Source of the DNA: Thiocystis minor
GTDB lineage: Bacteria > Pseudomonadota > Gammaproteobacteria > Chromatiales > Chromatiaceae
Direction of reading: 5' to 3'
Length of the DNA: 35,499 nt
NCBI RefSeq assembly: GCF_016653465.1
Contig: NZ_NHSQ01000150.1
Coordinates: 1 to 35,499 of the forward strand
Each line of letters starts with the position of its first letter. Position 1 is the first letter of the stretch. Positions 34,531-35,499 of this stretch are shown here, piece after piece. The notes under the pieces are model-generated. The model was not told where the DNA came from. It did no database searches and saw only the letters and a list, made by a program, of their open reading frames with translations. The position numbers and the translations under genes are program-made.

Positions 34531-35499
34531 TTAAGCGGTGGCCGCGATCGGCTTGCCGACCGCCGGGTCGTCGGGCTTGCCGGTGCTCATGACGGCATCG
34601 GCGATCCGTGCAATCTTGTTGGCCAGCGCCACGACGGCGACATTGGTGTGACGGCGTGCCTTGAGGGCCGTCGCCCAGCGGCTGGTCGGATCCTCCTTGC
34701 GCTCGACCCAGCGCATGACGGCGCGTGCCCCGTGGATGAGCAGCTGGCGCAGGTAGACGTCGCCGCGCTTGCTGATCCCGAGCAGGCGCTCGCGTCCGCC
34801 GGTGGAATGCTGCCGCGGGACCAGCCCGAGCCAGGCGGCTAAGCCGCGACCGTTGCGAAACAGGCTGACGTCCTCGCCGACAGCCGCCAACAGTGCGGTC
34901 GCCACGAGGGCACCGATGCCGGGGATCGTCATCAGCCGCTGGACCGTCTCATCGCTCTGGGCGATCATCTGAATCTGGGTATCATCATGGGTCACCTGCT
35001 CATCGAGATGGCGCAGTTCCTCAAGCAGGCGGTTGAGTTCGGTACGAAAGCGCTCGCTCAAGCCGTTGTCGGCGTCCTCGAGAATCTCGGGCAGGCCTCG
35101 CATCAGCGCCGCGCGCCCTTGGGGAATCTCGATTCCGTCTTCCAACAGCAGACCACGCACCTGGTTGATCTGGGCGGTGCGCCGCTCGACGTTGAGACGG
35201 CGCATCCGATGGATCGCCTGGATGTCCTGCGGCTCGACCGTCTTGATCGCCACAAAGCGCCTGTTCGGCCGCTGCACCGCCTCGCAGATCGCCTCGGCAT
35301 CGACCGCGTCGTTCTTGTTGGATTTCACGAACGGCTTGACGAACGGCGGGGCGATCAGCCGCACCTCATGGCCGAAGCCGCGAAACACCCGCGCCCAATG
35401 GTGCGCGCTCCCGCACGCCTCCATCGCCACCAGGCACGGTGGGCGATTCGCCATGAACGCGCTCAACGTCCCGCGGTTCACCTTCTTGCTGAGCACTTG
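34531..35499 (-). CDS. IS110-family (IS1111-like) transposase, 5' end beyond the window
   Basis: A DEDD-type transposase/recombinase that inserts using a guide RNA. About 322 residues are present and the frame stays open to the window edge, so roughly 25-30 N-terminal residues with the first catalytic Asp are missing. Visible are the RuvC-like half with CLVAMEACGSAHHWAR (Glu), GHEVRLIAPPFVKPFVK and NKNDAVDAEAICEAV (Asp pair), then a coiled-coil linker. The Tnp_20 domain follows with MTIPGIGALVATALLAAVGED, LAAWLGLVPRQHSTGG (the probable catalytic Ser) and SKRGDVYLRQLLIHGARAVM. No frameshift is seen, so it may be active. Confidence 0.93.
   Translation of the reverse strand, partial: QVLSKKVNRGTLSAFMANRPPCLVAMEACGSAHHWARVFRGFGHEVRLIAPPFVKPFVKSNKNDAVDAEAICEAVQRPNRRFVAIKTVEPQDIQAIHRMRRLNVERRTAQINQVRGLLLEDGIEIPQGRAALMRGLPEILEDADNGLSERFRTELNRLLEELRHLDEQVTHDDTQIQMIAQSDETVQRLMTIPGIGALVATALLAAVGEDVSLFRNGRGLAAWLGLVPRQHSTGGRERLLGISKRGDVYLRQLLIHGARAVMRWVERKEDPTSRWATALKARRHTNVAVVALANKIARIADAVMSTGKPDDPAVGKPIAATA

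Overview
The window is GC-rich bacterial chromosome that reads best as a gammaproteobacterial purple sulfur bacterium (Chromatiaceae, the Allochromatium/Thiocapsa group) or a close relative. The evidence is a proteobacterial octameric-type phosphoribulokinase (Calvin cycle), an Rnf electron-transport complex, a phaP-phaB polyhydroxybutyrate pair like that described in Allochromatium, a PII/ammonium-transporter operon, and typical gammaproteobacterial housekeeping genes (mutS, comM, ubiK, yheS, speE). The species assignment is inference; no rRNA or photosynthesis gene is present.

Layout. 1-409 is repeat-rich non-coding DNA with a hexanucleotide microsatellite. 410-2795 is rnfDGE. 2849-5014 (minus) is an RpfC-like hybrid histidine kinase. 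5348-6238 is phosphoribulokinase. 6304-8725 (minus, plus one doubtful plus-strand ORF) holds a coiled-coil protein, a SPOR-domain membrane protein and an FKBP prolyl isomerase. 8885-13338 (minus) is a probable operon: a 773-residue alpha-helical repeat protein, then PBP4 (dacB), then a PDZ-less HtrA-like lipoprotein protease. 13613-15207 carries a LON-domain protein, an IscA-like carrier and SufE. 15485-16757 (minus) is phaP-phaB with a perfect 44-bp palindrome between the genes. 16975-22609 holds a short-chain dehydrogenase, mutS (minus), a lipoprotein (minus) and a TraB-family membrane protein. 22650-24642 has a divergent pair of unknown genes and a 44-residue membrane miniprotein. 24795-25667 is a spermidine synthase. 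25868-28381 (minus) is a nitrogen operon (TorF-like outer-membrane protein, glnK, amtB) behind a convincing sigma-54 promoter with two NtrC-like half-sites. 28752-33315 is ubiK, comM, yheS and a DUF2939-like membrane protein. From 33316 to the end the sequence becomes AT-rich and mobile: a repeat patch, a ~230-bp MITE-like element with 17-bp inverted ends, a frameshifted IS200/IS605 tnpA, and an IS110-family (IS1111-like) transposase cut by the window edge.

How the genes fit together. CO2 fixation (cbbP), carbon storage (phaP, phaB), reversible ferredoxin/NADH electron transfer (rnf) and ammonium sensing and uptake (glnK, amtB) suit a photoautotrophic diazotroph-like lifestyle. dacB, the HtrA-like protease and the SPOR protein point to cell-envelope maintenance. 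No complete previously undescribed system is evident. The best candidates for new biology are the regulatory DNA (microsatellite/inverted repeat at rnfD, the pha palindrome), the large repeat protein coupled to dacB, the MITE-like element, the membrane miniprotein and a possible bridge RNA beside the IS110 transposase.
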